A stretch of 64,000 nucleotides of DNA from Vanessa cardui (taxonomy: Eukaryota; Arthropoda; Insecta; Lepidoptera; Nymphalidae): positions 11,487,831-11,551,830 of the forward strand of contig NC_061125.1 of assembly GCF_905220365.1 (NCBI RefSeq), written 5' to 3'. A program made the translations under genes and the position numbers. A model generated the notes under the pieces. That model did no database searches. It was given only the letters and a program-made list of their open reading frames with translations, and had not been told where the DNA came from. Positions 48,466-61,488 of this stretch are shown one piece after another (the stretch's first letter is position 1; every line of letters starts with the position of its first letter).

Positions 48466-51377
48466 ATAAAAAAAAATGTAGCATTTTGTACAAGTTCCTA
48501 TATTCCTCCCCGGATCTATTAATTTAGTAGTTTAGTTAGCAATACCTTGTCTTGTTATTTTTGGTTTTAATGGTTGCTTTGGTTAGTATGAATGTTTTTT
48601 GTGCCTGAAACAACACCTGATAACGGTGTAAAGTTTATTATTAGCTAGAAAATCACATCAAGTAAAATAACATACGACAACTTAAGAATACACACATAAG
48701 AACAGAAGCAAATATGACAAAGGATTTTACGAACGATCAGAATATGGTATATGGATCCTTCGTATAGCTATTGATTATACGTTTAATTTAAAAGGTTATG
48801 AGCTTACCATGCTCTATATAAATATAAATATCACTTTAAAAATGTTTCTTAAAAAAATAATTTTATATCAAGAAATAGGCCAATTTTTAAACGACTCAAA
48901 AGATTTTTCTGTTCTATTTTCCATTTACTCGTTCCGTGTTATCTTTATCCTCATAGTAGGTATAGTTTAATTTAATATGCGCTGTCTGGAAGTGGGTTAA
49001 GGAGTGCGCCGAAACACAGTATCATCTCGACAGTCGCGGTTGCTTTTTGAGTACTCACCAATTTTACACAAAATCTTCTCCATTTGCCCTCCTTTTGTCT
49101 TATTTTTTGTAATATTTCTATTTCATAATTCTCTGCAGTTGTATACGCTACTTAATTTATGCGAATTTTATATTTGCAATCCTTTTACTTTCTCGTACAA
49201 CTGCACAGTCTGCACAGTCTGTATGTATAAGAATCATGTCTTATACATATAAGTATTTCCTATGCTCTATTTTCAAATAACAAAAAGACGTATTATAATA
49301 AAATTAGTAGCGAATAAAACTATCAGTATGTTTTTTAAGACACATCTTATATTCGACGTATAACACGACGAATTTTCTTTTTTCTAATATATTTATATAT
49401 ATAACAATATATAACAAAGTTTTAAAAAAATAAATATTTATTAAGGAAGACTCAGTACAAAGAAGATAAATATTTATTTAATCGAAATTTTTACTATACT
49501 ATTTACATTTTTGATACTTTACAATTAATGATTCTCATATTCATTTACAAAATCACTGAGTTGTTAAATCACATTACAAAACATTATGTATCAAATTTAA
49601 CCAGCAGTTTCATTCCTCAATAAATTCCGAGAATAAGTTGAAATCTTCCCAACCTAGATTAAGGTGGCTTAACTGGCTTGGTCGTCTGGGCCCAGGCTAA
49701 TAGTCTGCTATTAAGGCCTCAGGTCAGGATCATGTGAGCACCGCTCGATTTTGTGGCCGCTTCGACTTAAATTGTCAGCCGGTAACCGCCTTGCAGAGAA
49801 ATGTGAGGATAAAGATGTTATCGCTTATGTAATAAAAGTTGTTTGTAACTGTTACCGGGAACTGGTTTTGGAGCTATTTCAATAGAAATTGACACTTTAT
49901 AGCTCTACTTCTAAGACATGCTTAAATGGAATACTTTCTCAGGGAAAATATTTAAGCCTTGCACAGGTGTACACTCAGAGTAAGAAAACCTTGTCAGTTT
50001 TCATATTAATTTATTTATCAAGCCTTAAGCTCTTAGTACTTTTTGAATCTAAACATCACACCACGCAATATGTCATTCTTAATCAGCAAAGCGGATTATC
50101 GCTCATACTGTGCACACGTAAATAGATCTTAAGGCGACGAACCTTTTTTTACCACGACAGTACAACTCGTAAAATTTTAAGTGCAGTTATTGTTTGTACG
50201 ACATGTGGGTACAAGCATTGCCGATATGTCGTTTAATGATTACTGATAACAACTTTTAATGAGCTGCATGTTCCTCGAATTGACGTTGTGTATTCACAAA
50301 ACGTGCTTTTTTGAAAATTCGAACAAAAATAAGATATAAAAAAAGTTTATACCAAGTTTCTGATTTCGCAAAGTAATAAGGCAGTAGTTATTTAAAAAAA
50401 ACTCAGATATTTTAACCTACATAAAAACCATCATCTAACATAACGTAACGTAAAAAGGTTTAATAATCGAACAGTAAATATACGTTGGCTCCTAATATAG
50501 CCCTGTCATCATTTTACTGCGATGAAGGCGAAAACACTGTATGAATGTTATCATAGACTAAATCGGAATAAAATCCAAATTGTAATTAAATATATATTTG
50601 AGAATATACTATATCTATAGTTAAGGTTAATCCTTCAACAATAGCCGACCTCACTTTATAATCACAAACTTCAAAGAGGTCTTTAATTTGACAAAGGTCC
50701 ATGTAATTACAGGCATAGCAACTCCAAGCTACTATGTACTTCGAACTATTTCCGATAACGTATAAATTATTAGAGTTTATTTAGTGAAATTTGCTATTTA
50801 ATTTTAATTAATTTAACTTGAAACATTGTTTTAATTACTATAAAGCGAATTTCGAATGGATGCACAATAAAATATATTATAAAATAAATAAAACGTTATA
50901 AATTTTGCACATAATGTCTGTAGTTTTGAATTTTTTAGCCGATCCGATTTGATTCCAAAGTAGTGTTATGTGTGTGAAGAATGAAAGATTTTATTGTTGA
51001 TATGAATATTTTATTGAGACGGCTACATAAAACATAATTCATAATAACCTTCTCTGAACAACTACTTTGTTAATTGCAGCGACGAATATATAACATATGA
51101 TCAAATAAACATTTTGAAGTGAAGTTCGATCATTATTATATGAGTCGCTTCATTCGAAGATACAATGTTGAGACTAAAAACTTTTTAGGGTAAATCTCTA
51201 AACACGATTGAAGTGACAAGTGACAGTACGAAATAATAAAGGGAGCTACATATATAAAAAGTAAAAAGAGGTCGATTATGAATCGATTCTCTAAACGTGC
51301 GGACAATGCCTGTAAGTTAAAAGGACTATATATTATGTATATATAGTCTGATATACATATATATATCAGTTATTAAT
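48466..51377. other. Gene-free sequence
   Basis: No protein-like frame. A GC-elevated stretch at 49650-49800 (GGTCGTCTGGGCCCAGGCTA) shares TGGCCGCTTCGAC with about 28640 and is probably a repeat relic. The small frames at 49004 and 49889 match nothing. Confidence 0.45.
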
Positions 51378-51566
51378 GAGTCGAGATGGCCCAGTGGTTA
51401 GATCGCCAGATGGCCCAGTGGTTAGACAAATTTCATAGAAATTCTGCCACATGTTTATTCCATCAACCCGCATTGGAACAGCGTGGTGGAATATGTTCCA
51501 AACCTTCTCCTCTAAGGGTGATGAGGCCTTTAGCCCAGCAGTGGGAATTTACAGGCTGTTGTTGTA
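51378..51566 (+). mobile_element. SINE family A with duplicated head and internal deletion
   Basis: CAGATGGCCCAGTGGTTAGA (51408) repeats the box A region a few bases after the first copy (51384). The sequence then jumps directly to ATTTCATAGAAATTCTGCC, so box B and the following 100 or so bases are missing. The tail is normal. The open frame starting MAQWLDRQMAQWLD reads across it and is not a gene. Confidence 0.85.
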
Positions 51567-51611
51567 TTAACGGTTTACAATATTTCTGTCACGTGTATGT
51601 ATAAAAAACTA

Positions 51612-51817
51612 TTTGTCGCTTGCGGCTTCTCTCGCTTTTTAGGTGGTTGGTTGTCATGTGTTAGGCAAAAATGTACTCTATGTCCTTCCTTGCAGTTCAA
51701 GTCTGCTTCAAACGAAATTACGTTCAATTTGGTTCAGTAGTTTGGCAGTGAAAAAGCGACAAACAGAAAAACACATAGAGTTTTACTTTCACAATTACAA
51801 TATTCAGTATAGAAGTG
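51612..51817. mobile_element. RTE-like 3' end relic (family E)
   Basis: GTTCAATTTGGTTCAGTAGT and TTGGCAGTGAAAAAGCGACA lie to the right; TTTGTCGCTTGCGGCTTCTC marks the left edge. It is in the opposite orientation to 40585-40778. Confidence 0.6.
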
Positions 51818-52875
51818 TAGATAGTGGAAGTTATTGTCATCATTAAGGTCAAATCCTTGATAAGTTCATCTCATAATACTTCTGTGTATGAACGAGCGTC
51901 CTTACGATCTTTTGTAGTTCCTTAGTTACCTGACTGAGATTAATTCAATCTTTTTGTCGTTATTTCATTTTAGATTGATTTAACTTTCGATAGGAGAAGT
52001 GTTACATATTTTTGTTTGTTTCTTTTATATATATTTTATTTCTCATTCTATTAATATTTATTATTTTGTAATAAATCTTCTAAAAGTTATACGGAGGTTT
52101 TCTAAAGACGAATCAAGGCCTAAGGCCTAAGGTCTATGATACTATTTGATATATATGCCACTCTTAGTGCTCCGGAGGGTCGACCATTGAGAATCGCCTA
52201 TTAAATTAATTTGATATTTACATATAAATCTAATAAAACTTTACTAAATTAATCTTTCCTCCAAAAGCAATACTAGTTTCAAAAGTCTGCCGTATATGGG
52301 ATTTATTTCGAAATACGTCGAATATTTTATCCCCTAAAGCATTCAATCATTCCCCAAACGGTTCAAGAATTTCGAAGTTAATTTATAGACTTCTACGAGT
52401 ATTGTTAGAATAGTTTACAAAACTTATGTAGTTGTGTCTTAAAATATAGAATGTTTTGGATTATGATATATCCATTTCGTCTTTTATTTAGTGTTGAAGT
52501 TATCAATTAAGAATATTACGTGCAATGCACATTTTTTTTTTTAATTAGTTAGTAGTAGTTTTGTAGCTAGAAATTTGTAGAAAATACTACTACTTTAATC
52601 TGCAATACTAATTTGACTCTTTGCATAAGAGTATCACTTCCTGACAAATAAAAATCGTGTTCAACGGTGAGTTTCGAGTTTGTTCATGTAGAACAGCTTC
52701 ACCGTCTCTTATTATATAATTATTCATGCGATTACTATTAGCCTTGTTTGATTTTATGTATCGAACACGGGTCTTAGAAATATATGCCTCTTTACTTCTA
52801 TTAAGTAAAAGCTAAATTTACATTGGACTATTCGTACGATTAAGAATTTAAGCCACAAATGTGACAGGTTAATAT
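51818..52875. other. Gene-free AT-rich sequence
   Basis: Nothing recognised. Confidence 0.55.
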
Positions 52876-53112
52876 TGACAGCTGTTAATGTCCTCTTGCT
52901 GGGCTAAGGCCTGCATTCTTCTTGTGAAGAAAGTATAAAGCTTATTTTACTGCGTTGCTGTTATGGTGTTTACATATGTGTGAGTATTTCTGCCGAGGAC
53001 TGTAGAACGCTATGTCCTTTACTGCACATGAAATCTCAGTGGTCGTTGTCTGGTTTTGAACCGCCATGTTTGGGTAAGATTCATATGATGCCACTGAGTC
53101 ATCCAGACTCAA
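52876..53112 (-). mobile_element. Old, diverged SINE family A copy
   Basis: The reverse-orientation order is preserved (CTTGCTGGGCTAAGGCCTGC, TACATATGTGTGAGTATTTC, GTCTGGTTTTGAACCGCCAT, CCACTGAGTCATCCAGACTC), but divergence is far greater than in the other copies, so this is an older insertion. Confidence 0.65.
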
Positions 53113-53763
53113 ACATGGGTTCAACTTGGCTTATAATAGTTTTAACAATAACATAATCTCATCAAAACCATTACTTTGTCAACAATGTTGTGTATAGTTG
53201 TTTCTCCAACGTATTGCGTACCTGGTTTTATCAACAAACTATAACGGCACACAACAAACTAAGAGACCTCTGGCTTTCTTTATCTTCATTAACTTGATAG
53301 CCGAGTTTCTTAAATCTCAGCACGTAAGTAAATTAATTACGTTTCACGATAACATTTAGTTTAATTTAAGAGGTCACGGCGATTACGTGACAGTACTTAA
53401 TTATAACCGCGCCTTAGGAGTTCAGGTAAGCTTCACATATTATCTACAATTTAATGTTAAATTATTCACCATAACTTATAACTTCTATCCCATATGAATA
53501 TTGATTACTCAATTGATAATATTCATTTGAATACACGAACTGTTTTTTTTTACTCTTATATGTGAAACGATGAAACGATTTGCTTAAAGTTGCGTAATAT
53601 ATATTTATAAGTTGTAATTCAAAAATAAAACCATTCTATACTTTACTTCGAGGCATCAATAGCGCATTAGTTTACAGGCAGCCAAGCGATGTTAATATTG
53701 TCGCCCACAGTTCTAGCACAAGCTATAGTTTTAAAAGGGTATATAGGAATATGAGTAAATGTA
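53113..53763. other. Gene-free sequence
   Basis: Nothing recognised. Confidence 0.55.
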
Positions 53764-53866
53764 AGGCTACCAACGCAACTGCAATCCCCCCGGTGTTGCA
53801 AATGTCCATGGGTGGTGGTTGTCACTTTCCATCAGATAAACCTCCTGCTAGTTTAGCACCAATAGA
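53764..53866 (+). mobile_element. Family D repeat, diverged copy
   Basis: GCTACCAACGCAACTGCAAT, GTCCATGGGTGGTGGTTGTC and CACTTTCCATCAGATAAACC parallel the copy at 48371. Confidence 0.6.
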
Positions 53867-55184
53867 ATTTAAAAAAAAGTTCAAAATGTGTCATTACTAC
53901 TAATATTAAAAAGGGCTTATATAAGCACTTTTATACCCTGCATATTAGTATCTTAAATATAAATAATTTAATTTAATTAATAGTATACAATAAAAGTTTA
54001 CATAATTTAGTAGCGTTGAGTATTATTAAAGTCTATACATATAATTAACTAAACTACCTTTATAAGACGATATTATTGCAATTTAATTATAAATATAATT
54101 AAGCATAACATTGATGATATAAATTCAAATTTTATTCATAAGATAGATTACTAATAACTACATCAATTTTCTATTCTTTGATTCACAAAAATACTCAAAG
54201 TTAGACTCCTAATTTAAAACATCTTTATCGGAAATTCTTATATCTGTAAGCCTTACCGATCACCAATAAATTTATCGTCTTACCAATGAACTTAAACACG
54301 CCCCTTACCTCCGCCAATTTGACAAAAGAGTGATTCAAATCGATTTGATGCTAATTCCATTTTGAATGCAACCGTAATGTTTCGAGTGGGTTGTTTTAAT
54401 ACCAACATAAAATGGACCGCCCTGATCCCAGAGTCCATAGTGAATAGGTGAATATTTGGGAATGACAAATGAATGCGCAAAGTTCTTGAGTTATTGGGCA
54501 GTTTTAGTTGTCTCTTGACATTTGAAGGAAGCGAAAATGCCCCAAAACGGGTCCCTATTTGGGGCGTGAAATTGAATCTTGTTGCGGATGAAAGGGGGCA
54601 CAGAAAACTTAAATATTTAAGGGAAATTACCATCCGGAGAGGTAACCTGACGATTTAGAGGCAAGGTATTAATTTTATGACCCTCTTCCCTTTCTGCAGA
54701 TGGGTTTATATGAAGTCGTTAAGTTTTAGCAGTTGTTTGTACGGGATTTGGCACGGGCGCCGGGGAGGGTTGTGGTGTCCCGTATGAGTTTCCTCCTTCA
54801 CGGTGATTAGGACTAATTCAAATTAGCACACTTTTGGTGAGAGTTATTAGTCCCATGGGTCGTTATAAACTATGATTTTGTCACATACTTTGCAGAGATT
54901 AATGGTGCAAAATAAAAAAAATCTTAGTAAAGGATATTTCGATATATTAGTTTACTTATGTCTTATAAAGTAACACACATTTATATATACGACATACATA
55001 CTATAATTATATTATAGTTTAAGAAAAGCTATCAAGAGCAAATTTTCTGTTTTAATTTCAATTCATCATTGTGGAATTCAGAGTCGTGTCATAGCAGCCA
55101 AATATACTTCGGAAATTCAAAAGATATTATTAAAGAATATTAAAATAAATACTCCCAGCGTCTTTGCTTGTATCGTAGCGGTTG
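53867..55184. other. Gene-free sequence with a unique GC-elevated block at 54290-54860
   Basis: 54290-54860 stands out as complex, non-repetitive sequence (CCCCAAAACGGGTCCCTATT, CACGGGCGCCGGGGAGGG). A 113-aa minus-strand frame (54292-54633) and a 61-aa plus-strand frame overlap in it. Neither resembles a known protein, and mutual shadowing argues against both. A polypyrimidine stretch ending TTTCTGCAG (54691-54699) resembles a splice acceptor, but the following frame closes after nine codons. I favour a conserved non-coding element. Confidence 0.4.
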
Positions 55185-55298
55185 GTCGTCAGGTTTTGTC
55201 GTAATGAATTATGTAACTTTGGTCTGAAGCAAGCTTGAAAGACTTCCACAAACTTAGTTCAGTGGTTTGGCCGTGAAAAAGCTACATACAGACAAAGT
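55185..55298. mobile_element. RTE-like 3' end relic abutting the second LINE
   Basis: TTAGTTCAGTGGTTTGGCCG and GTGAAAAAGCTACATACAGA are the right part of the pattern at 51612-51817. It ends where the LINE tail begins. Confidence 0.55.
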
Positions 55299-58200
55299 TC
55301 AAAATCAAAATCAAAATCAAAATAAACTTTATTCAAGTAGGCTTTTATAAGCACTTTTGAATCGTCATTTTACAATTAAGTGAAGCTACCACCGGTTCGG
55401 AAAGTAGATTCTACCGAGAAGAACCGGCAAGAAACTCAGTAGTTACTCTTTTTTAACATTTAAAAAATACAACGTCATGTTAATTAAATACAATTATTTC
55501 AATTAATGTATCCTGCTTGGAAGTCAACAGGTATTAACTCCACGCTTTTTTATCATCTACAAAATCTTGTATCGAATAGTATGCTTTTTCTACCAATGTA
55601 TTTTTAACAAACGATTTGAATTTACTAAACGGCAAAGTTAAAAATTTCTGCGGAATTTTATTATAGAAACGGATACCTTGCCCCAAGAAGGATCCATTGA
55701 CTTTGCGGAGTCGGAAACTTGGCGTTATAAGTTTATCCTTACTTCTAGTGCATATACAATGATTATCACTGATTTTATCAAAGTGATCAATGTTACTGTG
55801 AATATACATGATATTGTTGTAAATATATTGCGACGCAACAGTAAGTATTCCTATTCTGTTAAAAACATCCCGAAGAGAGTCTCTAGCTCCAAGATTATAA
55901 ATAAACCGAATTGCTCTCTTTTGTAAAATAAAGACAGATTCAATATCTGCAGCGTTACCCCAAAGTAATATGCCATATGACATAATACTGTGAAAATAAC
56001 CAAAATAAACTAAACGAGCGGTATCAATATCAGTTAGTTGTCTAACTTTTCTAACCGCGTATGTTGCGGAGCTGAGTCTTCCTGTTAGGGATGATAAATG
56101 AGAGGTCCACTGAAGTCTGGAATCTAATTCTATTCCTAAAAACACCGTAGTATCAGCTACTTCAAGACGGTCACCATTTAAAGATATATTATAATTTTGC
56201 TTGCTAACATTAGGTAGGGTAAAAACTACACATTTTGTTTTTTGAGCATTCAAAACTAAATTATTTACTGTAAACCAATTGTGTATCTGTGATAATGCAC
56301 CGTTCACATCGTCATAGTCATTTTTTTTCCTGTCAACCTTAAAAATCAGCGAAGTATCGTCAGCAAACAACACTATATCACAAATACCCTTAACATAGAA
56401 AGGAAGATCATTTATATATACTAGGAATAGAAAGGGACCCAAAATTGAACCTTGTGGAACTCCCATTTTTAACGTAGATCCGGAAGACTTTATTCCATTA
56501 ATGAAAACTTGCTGGATTCTTTGACTTAAATATGAAGCGATGAGATCAAGAGCTTTACCTTTAACACCGTAATATTTGAGCTTATAAAGAAGCGTTTCGT
56601 GTTCTACACAATCGAATGCTTTAGATAAATCACAGAATACTCCAATAGCGTTCTGTGATTTCTCCCAAGCATCGTAAATATGTTTGAGAAGCGCAATTCC
56701 CGCATCAGTTGTCGAGCGACCTCTTCTAAAACCGAATTGCTCACCACGAAATGGACGAGAAGTTGATTTAAAATAATTTTTTCGAAAATTAAACTTAAAG
56801 ATGGGAGTATTGAAATAGGCCTGTAATTACCGGGATCGCTTCTGTTTCCAGTTTTAAAAAGTGGTAAAACTTTACTACATTTTAACAAGTTAGGAAATGA
56901 ACCCGTGTCCAAACTCTTGTTAAAAATTACTGCTATATACGGAGCAATATCGTATATGATGTTATTAAAAAATTTTACCGAAATGCCCCATATGTCGTTA
57001 GTTTTTTTAATATTTATAGTTTTAAATACTTTTATGACATCTATTGCAGAAACCGTTTCAAATGAAAAATCAATAACGCATTTAGAAACACTATTATTTA
57101 ATAACCTAGCTGCATTTGATGTAGATGATTTTAAATGAAATGTTATTTTATGGGGTACTTTATCAAAAAATGATTCAAATAAATTAGCAACCTCTAATTC
57201 AGAACTCGTGTATCTACTACCTGTGTTCAATTCTATTGGTATCATTTCCTTTTTGTGTTTTCCACTAACACTACTAATAACATCCCATGTGGCTTTAATT
57301 CTATTATCAGAATTCAGGATTTTTTTCTTTAAATATAAGGACTTAGCAGAAATGCATACTGTTTTAAAAATTTTTGAATATTTAATGACGTATTCTAAAA
57401 AGGCTACGCTTCGATTCCACCGCCTCATATCATATAAGTCGTATAATTTATTTCTACTTTTATAAATACCAACAGTAGCCCAGTCACTAAACTTTAATTT
57501 TGTGTTACTATAACATGATTTCATTTTAAATATATTGTTAAATTCTTTTAGTATTACTTCAAAAAATGAATTATAAAGCTCATTTGGATCCTGTGTCGTA
57601 AGATCTAGATTAGACAATTTATACGCCACAATATCTTTAAAACAATGTAATTTGTTAGCCGTTATTGGCCTGTATGTTATTTTTTTTAAATGATTTATTT
57701 CTTTGTGTTTTAATGAAAACTTCTGACCACAATGGTCAGAAGTTAAATTATTTATAATTGATACTTCATATATTTCACAGTCACAGAACACATTATCAAT
57801 ACACGTAGAAGTGCCGTCGGTTATTCGCGTCGGTTCATTAACTCTATGAGTTAAATTAAATGACATAAACAAGGCAACCAACCGAACACTTAACGTAGTT
57901 TCTTTAAGTAAGTCGACGTTAAAGTCCCCACATACAATTATATATTTATTAGTTTTACATAGCTTTTTAAGAATGTCCTCCATAGTGGTTTCAAACAAAT
58001 AATAATCTCCCGATGGGGGCCGGTACACGCAGACTATAATGTACTGTGGAAATTCCACGCAGGATAGTTCGATAGTACGTTCGATAGAGAGGGCCACAAT
58101 ATCTTTTCGAGATTTACAAACGATATCATTCCGTACTAATATTAATGAGCCACCACGAATAGCACTCCCTCTTACGAACGAACTTGACAGTTTAAAGTTT

Positions 58201-58364
58201 GAAATATTAAATATGTCAAATTTTTTAACCCAATGTTCTGTGAAACAAAATACATGTATTTTATAATACTCCGAAAATAATTCTATTTCATGATCTTTGC
58301 CACCTATGCCCTGTATATTTTGATGTATAATATTTAAGTAAGAGGGCGCAGATAAACAATGTCA
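55299..58364 (-). mobile_element. Second jockey-superclade LINE copy, 5'-truncated and broken
   Basis: On the minus strand the copy starts close to the endonuclease N-terminus (about 58361), carries one interrupted ORF2, a 3' UTR of about 210 bp, and a hexamer tail (ATTTTG)n at 55324-55299. The 3' UTR contains ACCACCGGTTCGGAAAGTAG and AGAACCGGCAAGAAACTCAG (plus-strand reading), which I recognise from a very common butterfly LINE 3' end. TACAGACAAA at 55287-55296 and TATAGACAAA at 58366-58375 may be a 10-bp target-site duplication with one mismatch. No ORF1 is present. Confidence 0.8.
55534..58361 (-). pseudogene. Broken LINE ORF2: endonuclease and reverse transcriptase
   Basis: The reading frame is open from 58361 to 56604; no ATG is needed upstream because the N-terminus is lost. 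Endonuclease motifs are in order: IIHQNIQGI, FTEHWV, VYRPPSGD, VCGDFNVDL, TCIDNVF and SDHC. The reverse transcriptase starts with NYRPISILP, but just after LLVHF (about 56755) the frame is lost. The family segment between that point and QFGFRRGRSTT is missing, indicating a small deletion not divisible by three. The remaining domain (CDLSKAFDCV, MGVPQGSILGP from 56466, catalytic FADD, C-terminal domain) continues in another frame and ends at 55534. Apart from this lesion the motifs are well preserved, so inactivation is fairly recent. It cannot make an active enzyme. Confidence 0.85.
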
Positions 58365-58955
58365 GTATAGACAAAAAAACTCAAAAACGGTTGGATGCAA
58401 AGTAGAGGAATAATCAGTATAAAAAAACATTATAATTTCACACATAAAATTAAGGATAATAAAATTGGTGTTGCCAGTAAAAAAATGTAATAAGATTTAA
58501 ACTTAAACATACAATACTCTTTCGAAAGATCAACTGATTGAAAGTTATCAATAGCAATTAATATAACATCAATACTACAATGAACAATAGAACCACAGCT
58601 TACGAAGGAGCCTGCGCAGCTAGGGTTCCGGGTTCAGTCTCTGGGGAAGTCAATTTCATTAATACTGCGGTCCTCGTTCCGCCTCGCAAGGGGAGGGTTG
58701 TACATTTTTAAATATATTAACCATAATAGAGTACCTGCTATTTGTGCAATAAGTTAAGATTAAGACGTCTGGTCTTCATTAAAACTGGTTTGTTTTTTTT
58801 TTCTCGACGCGAATGGGTTTACTGCGGGCATCTAAAGTAATGTGCAATAAATTTTATAAAATAAAGCCCACTGCATAAATATTATATATTGCAATTTTAA
58901 ATTTTGCAAGGCTTATTTTTTTAATAAATTATTAGAAAAAGTAAAGTAGTAAAGT
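58365..58955. other. Gene-free sequence with a possible repeat relic
   Basis: 58590-58700 is GC-elevated and contains GGGTTCCGGGTTCAGTCTCT, which recalls a box B of a tRNA-derived element, but no family is identified. Confidence 0.4.
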
Positions 58956-59184
58956 AAGCCTGTAAATTTCCCACTGCTGGGATAAGGCCTTCTTTTGCAT
59001 TAAGGAGAGGGTTTCGAACATATTCCACCACGCTGTTTCAACGCGGGTTGGTGGAATGCACATGTGGCAGAATTTCGATGAAATTAGACACATGCAGGTT
59101 TTCTCTGTTTTTCTTCACCGTCGAGCAGGAGATAAATTATCGGTTAAGATGCGCGCGTTCTAACCACTAGGCCATCTCAGCTCT
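58956..59184 (-). mobile_element. SINE family A with internal deletion
   Basis: Reverse-orientation copy with normal tail-side body and box A side (CTAGGCCATCTCAGCTC), but the region containing box B and TGTTTATAATTC is deleted between GAGATAAATT and ATCGGTTAAG. Confidence 0.8.
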
Positions 59185-59946
59185 TAATTTATAGACTATT
59201 AGCTTAATTATTAAAAGACAAAACTATATTATTTAAATAGAGATAAATCAGTTATGTAATATTTGATTCGTAAAACAAATAAAAAAAGCGATGAAAAAGT
59301 AATGAAAATCTTTATTTTTACTATTCAAATAATTGTGCATAATCGTACAATGTTATTGACCCTAAGTCTTTATTGTAGCAACTAAGGAAATTAAAAACAT
59401 TTTATCTTCCCCTAAGCGCTCCCTCTAAAATACATTTAAATTAAGAACAGAAAACTTTTCCGAGTGACATTTAATTGAAAATTAAATACATTCAGGTAAC
59501 AGCTGCATTAGAATACGCGAAGTATCCCCCTAATAAAGTTCTAGTTATTTTGACAAAGGGACAAAGCCTGCAACAAATTAAGAAATGAAAAGAAAGCATT
59601 TTTTCCATAAAGAAAATATGAGGGCTTAAGAGTTTTGAGTTTTCGCATAGTCTTAGGAGATTACCTTGAAATACTTTTAAAGGGGAGAGGGTGTGGAATG
59701 AAAATTGTTTTAGAGTTGTTTTTGTTGGCGAAGTTTATAAAAACTGTACTATATATTGCTTTGTGGGAGTTTCATTACTTTAAGTCCCGGACCTGTTATA
59801 AAGGAAGCAAGAATTCTTAATCAGACGATATTGTTGTCAGCTGTAAAACTAACAGATATTAAACTAAAATGATGTGGAGGTAAATATGAGTAATGTTTTG
59901 TTAGTCCAAAAAACAAATGAAGATAATTCCAAACTATGTGCCATTA
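59185..59946. other. Gene-free AT-rich sequence
   Basis: The 61-aa frame at 59635-59820 matches nothing; no repeat recognised. Confidence 0.55.
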
Positions 59947-60171
59947 TATCTATACATATAATAAAATAGCCCTTTTTTACTCAATGCATATGTATTTATA
60001 TTATGTATTTGTACTATGTCCGTCTGTTCCGGCTAATCTTTAGACCGGCTGGACCGATTTTGATGGGACTTTCACAGGCAGATACCTGATATATTAGGGA
60101 GTAATTTAGGCAACAATAATATTTCTGTTTTATTAAATTCAAACGTAAAAGGTCACGGGCACAGCTAGTAA
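59947..60171 (+). mobile_element. RTE-like 3' end relic (family E), best copy
   Basis: Starts ATCTATACATATAATAAAAT, contains TGTTCCGGCTAATCTTTAGA and ACCGATTTTGATGGGACTTT, and ends GGTCACGGGCACAGCTAGTA. Same element as 24131-24420. Confidence 0.65.
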
Positions 60172-61288
60172 TTTATATAATAGTAGATACTCTAATGTTG
60201 TGTCTAATGCGTGAGATATTGACTTTATTTGCAACAAATTCGACCAAATGTTTTGTACATTTAAAAAACATTGTATAATTTGTAAATAGTAAGAAAATAT
60301 TTATTAAATATACGATGGTATTCAATATTTACGAATATATATCAAATAAATTTATTAACAATGTAGGCGCCTTAAACATTAGCATAGTTATAACACTGTA
60401 CTAAACAATAGTTTGTTGTATATTTTTAGGCGATATATAAATTTTACTTTTGTGATAAATTGTTTCATACTAATTTCAATATTTGCATATTATGACAAGT
60501 AGAAAATTATTTCCTGAATAAAATAAATAAATAAATAAAAGTTTCACCGATAAACATGGGACATCAAAAACCACACGTAAAATTGCGGACACAGTAAGTA
60601 ATTTTAATTGTAATAAATGTTTATTGTTAACGCTCGATTACTTGTAATATCGAATATTACATTTAATTCTTTATGAACTACCTCATATTCAATAATTATG
60701 GTAATGACGTAATACGGACATCCAGTTACTAAAGCCAATTATGTAGATGGTAGAATCACTATTACTGTTATGGACTTGTTACTGGATTGCCATAACATAC
60801 GTAACACGGTATTGGCTACAGCTGAATGTTATTGGCTGGGCTTTAGCTAATGTTACTGCCTGATTGGTTACTATGTAACATACAATTGAAACTCTACGTG
60901 ACAATGCACAATGTTGTACATTTGTTGATGACATTCGTATTTCGGTGTGTTGGCTATCGGAAATTTTTGATTTATGGGAACTACCTGATGAGATTGGAAC
61001 TATGAGCAAGGAATAGAAGGGAATTTCATTTTGTTATATTTTGTAATTTCAGTCGACAGATAAATAGGTAATAGGTAATATACTAATAAACGTTACTACA
61101 ATAAATTTGATATCTGAGCAAAAAGTTGGACTTTCAGCTATCCTTTTTTTTCGTCTGCATATAGGCTTTTCTTTTCGATGCCCTGTTTCTCTGTTTCATT
61201 TTAAAAAAATGTAACTGCTTTAGTATTTGTTATATTTATCTAATTTGAATATAGTGGTAACCATTTTAATATAAAACAGCAATATTTA
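60172..61288. other. Gene-free sequence
   Basis: The 76-aa minus-strand frame at 60779-61009 shows no family resemblance. Nothing else recognised. Confidence 0.5.
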
Positions 61289-61488
61289 GTTGTGTTCCGC
61301 TTTGAGAGGTGAGTCATATAGGGTCAAGGGGCATAGCGTGTTAGCTCTCAAGGAGGCATTGATATGTGATATTCAATGGTCACTGTTTCTTACAGCGCCA
61401 ATGACAATGAGCGGTAATACTTACCATCAAGTAACATTTCAGGAACATAGGAGGATGTTATACGACTATCCAGTATATAAAAAAACCT
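61289..61488 (+). mobile_element. Family C repeat, degraded copy
   Basis: TTGTGTTCCGCTTTGAGAGG, then GGCATTGATATGTGATATTC, TTACAGCGCCAATGACAATG and CTTACCATCAAGTAACATTT follow the family order. Confidence 0.65.

Noticed and set aside
51386..51604. 72-aa open frame
   Set aside because: Runs through the rearranged family A SINE.
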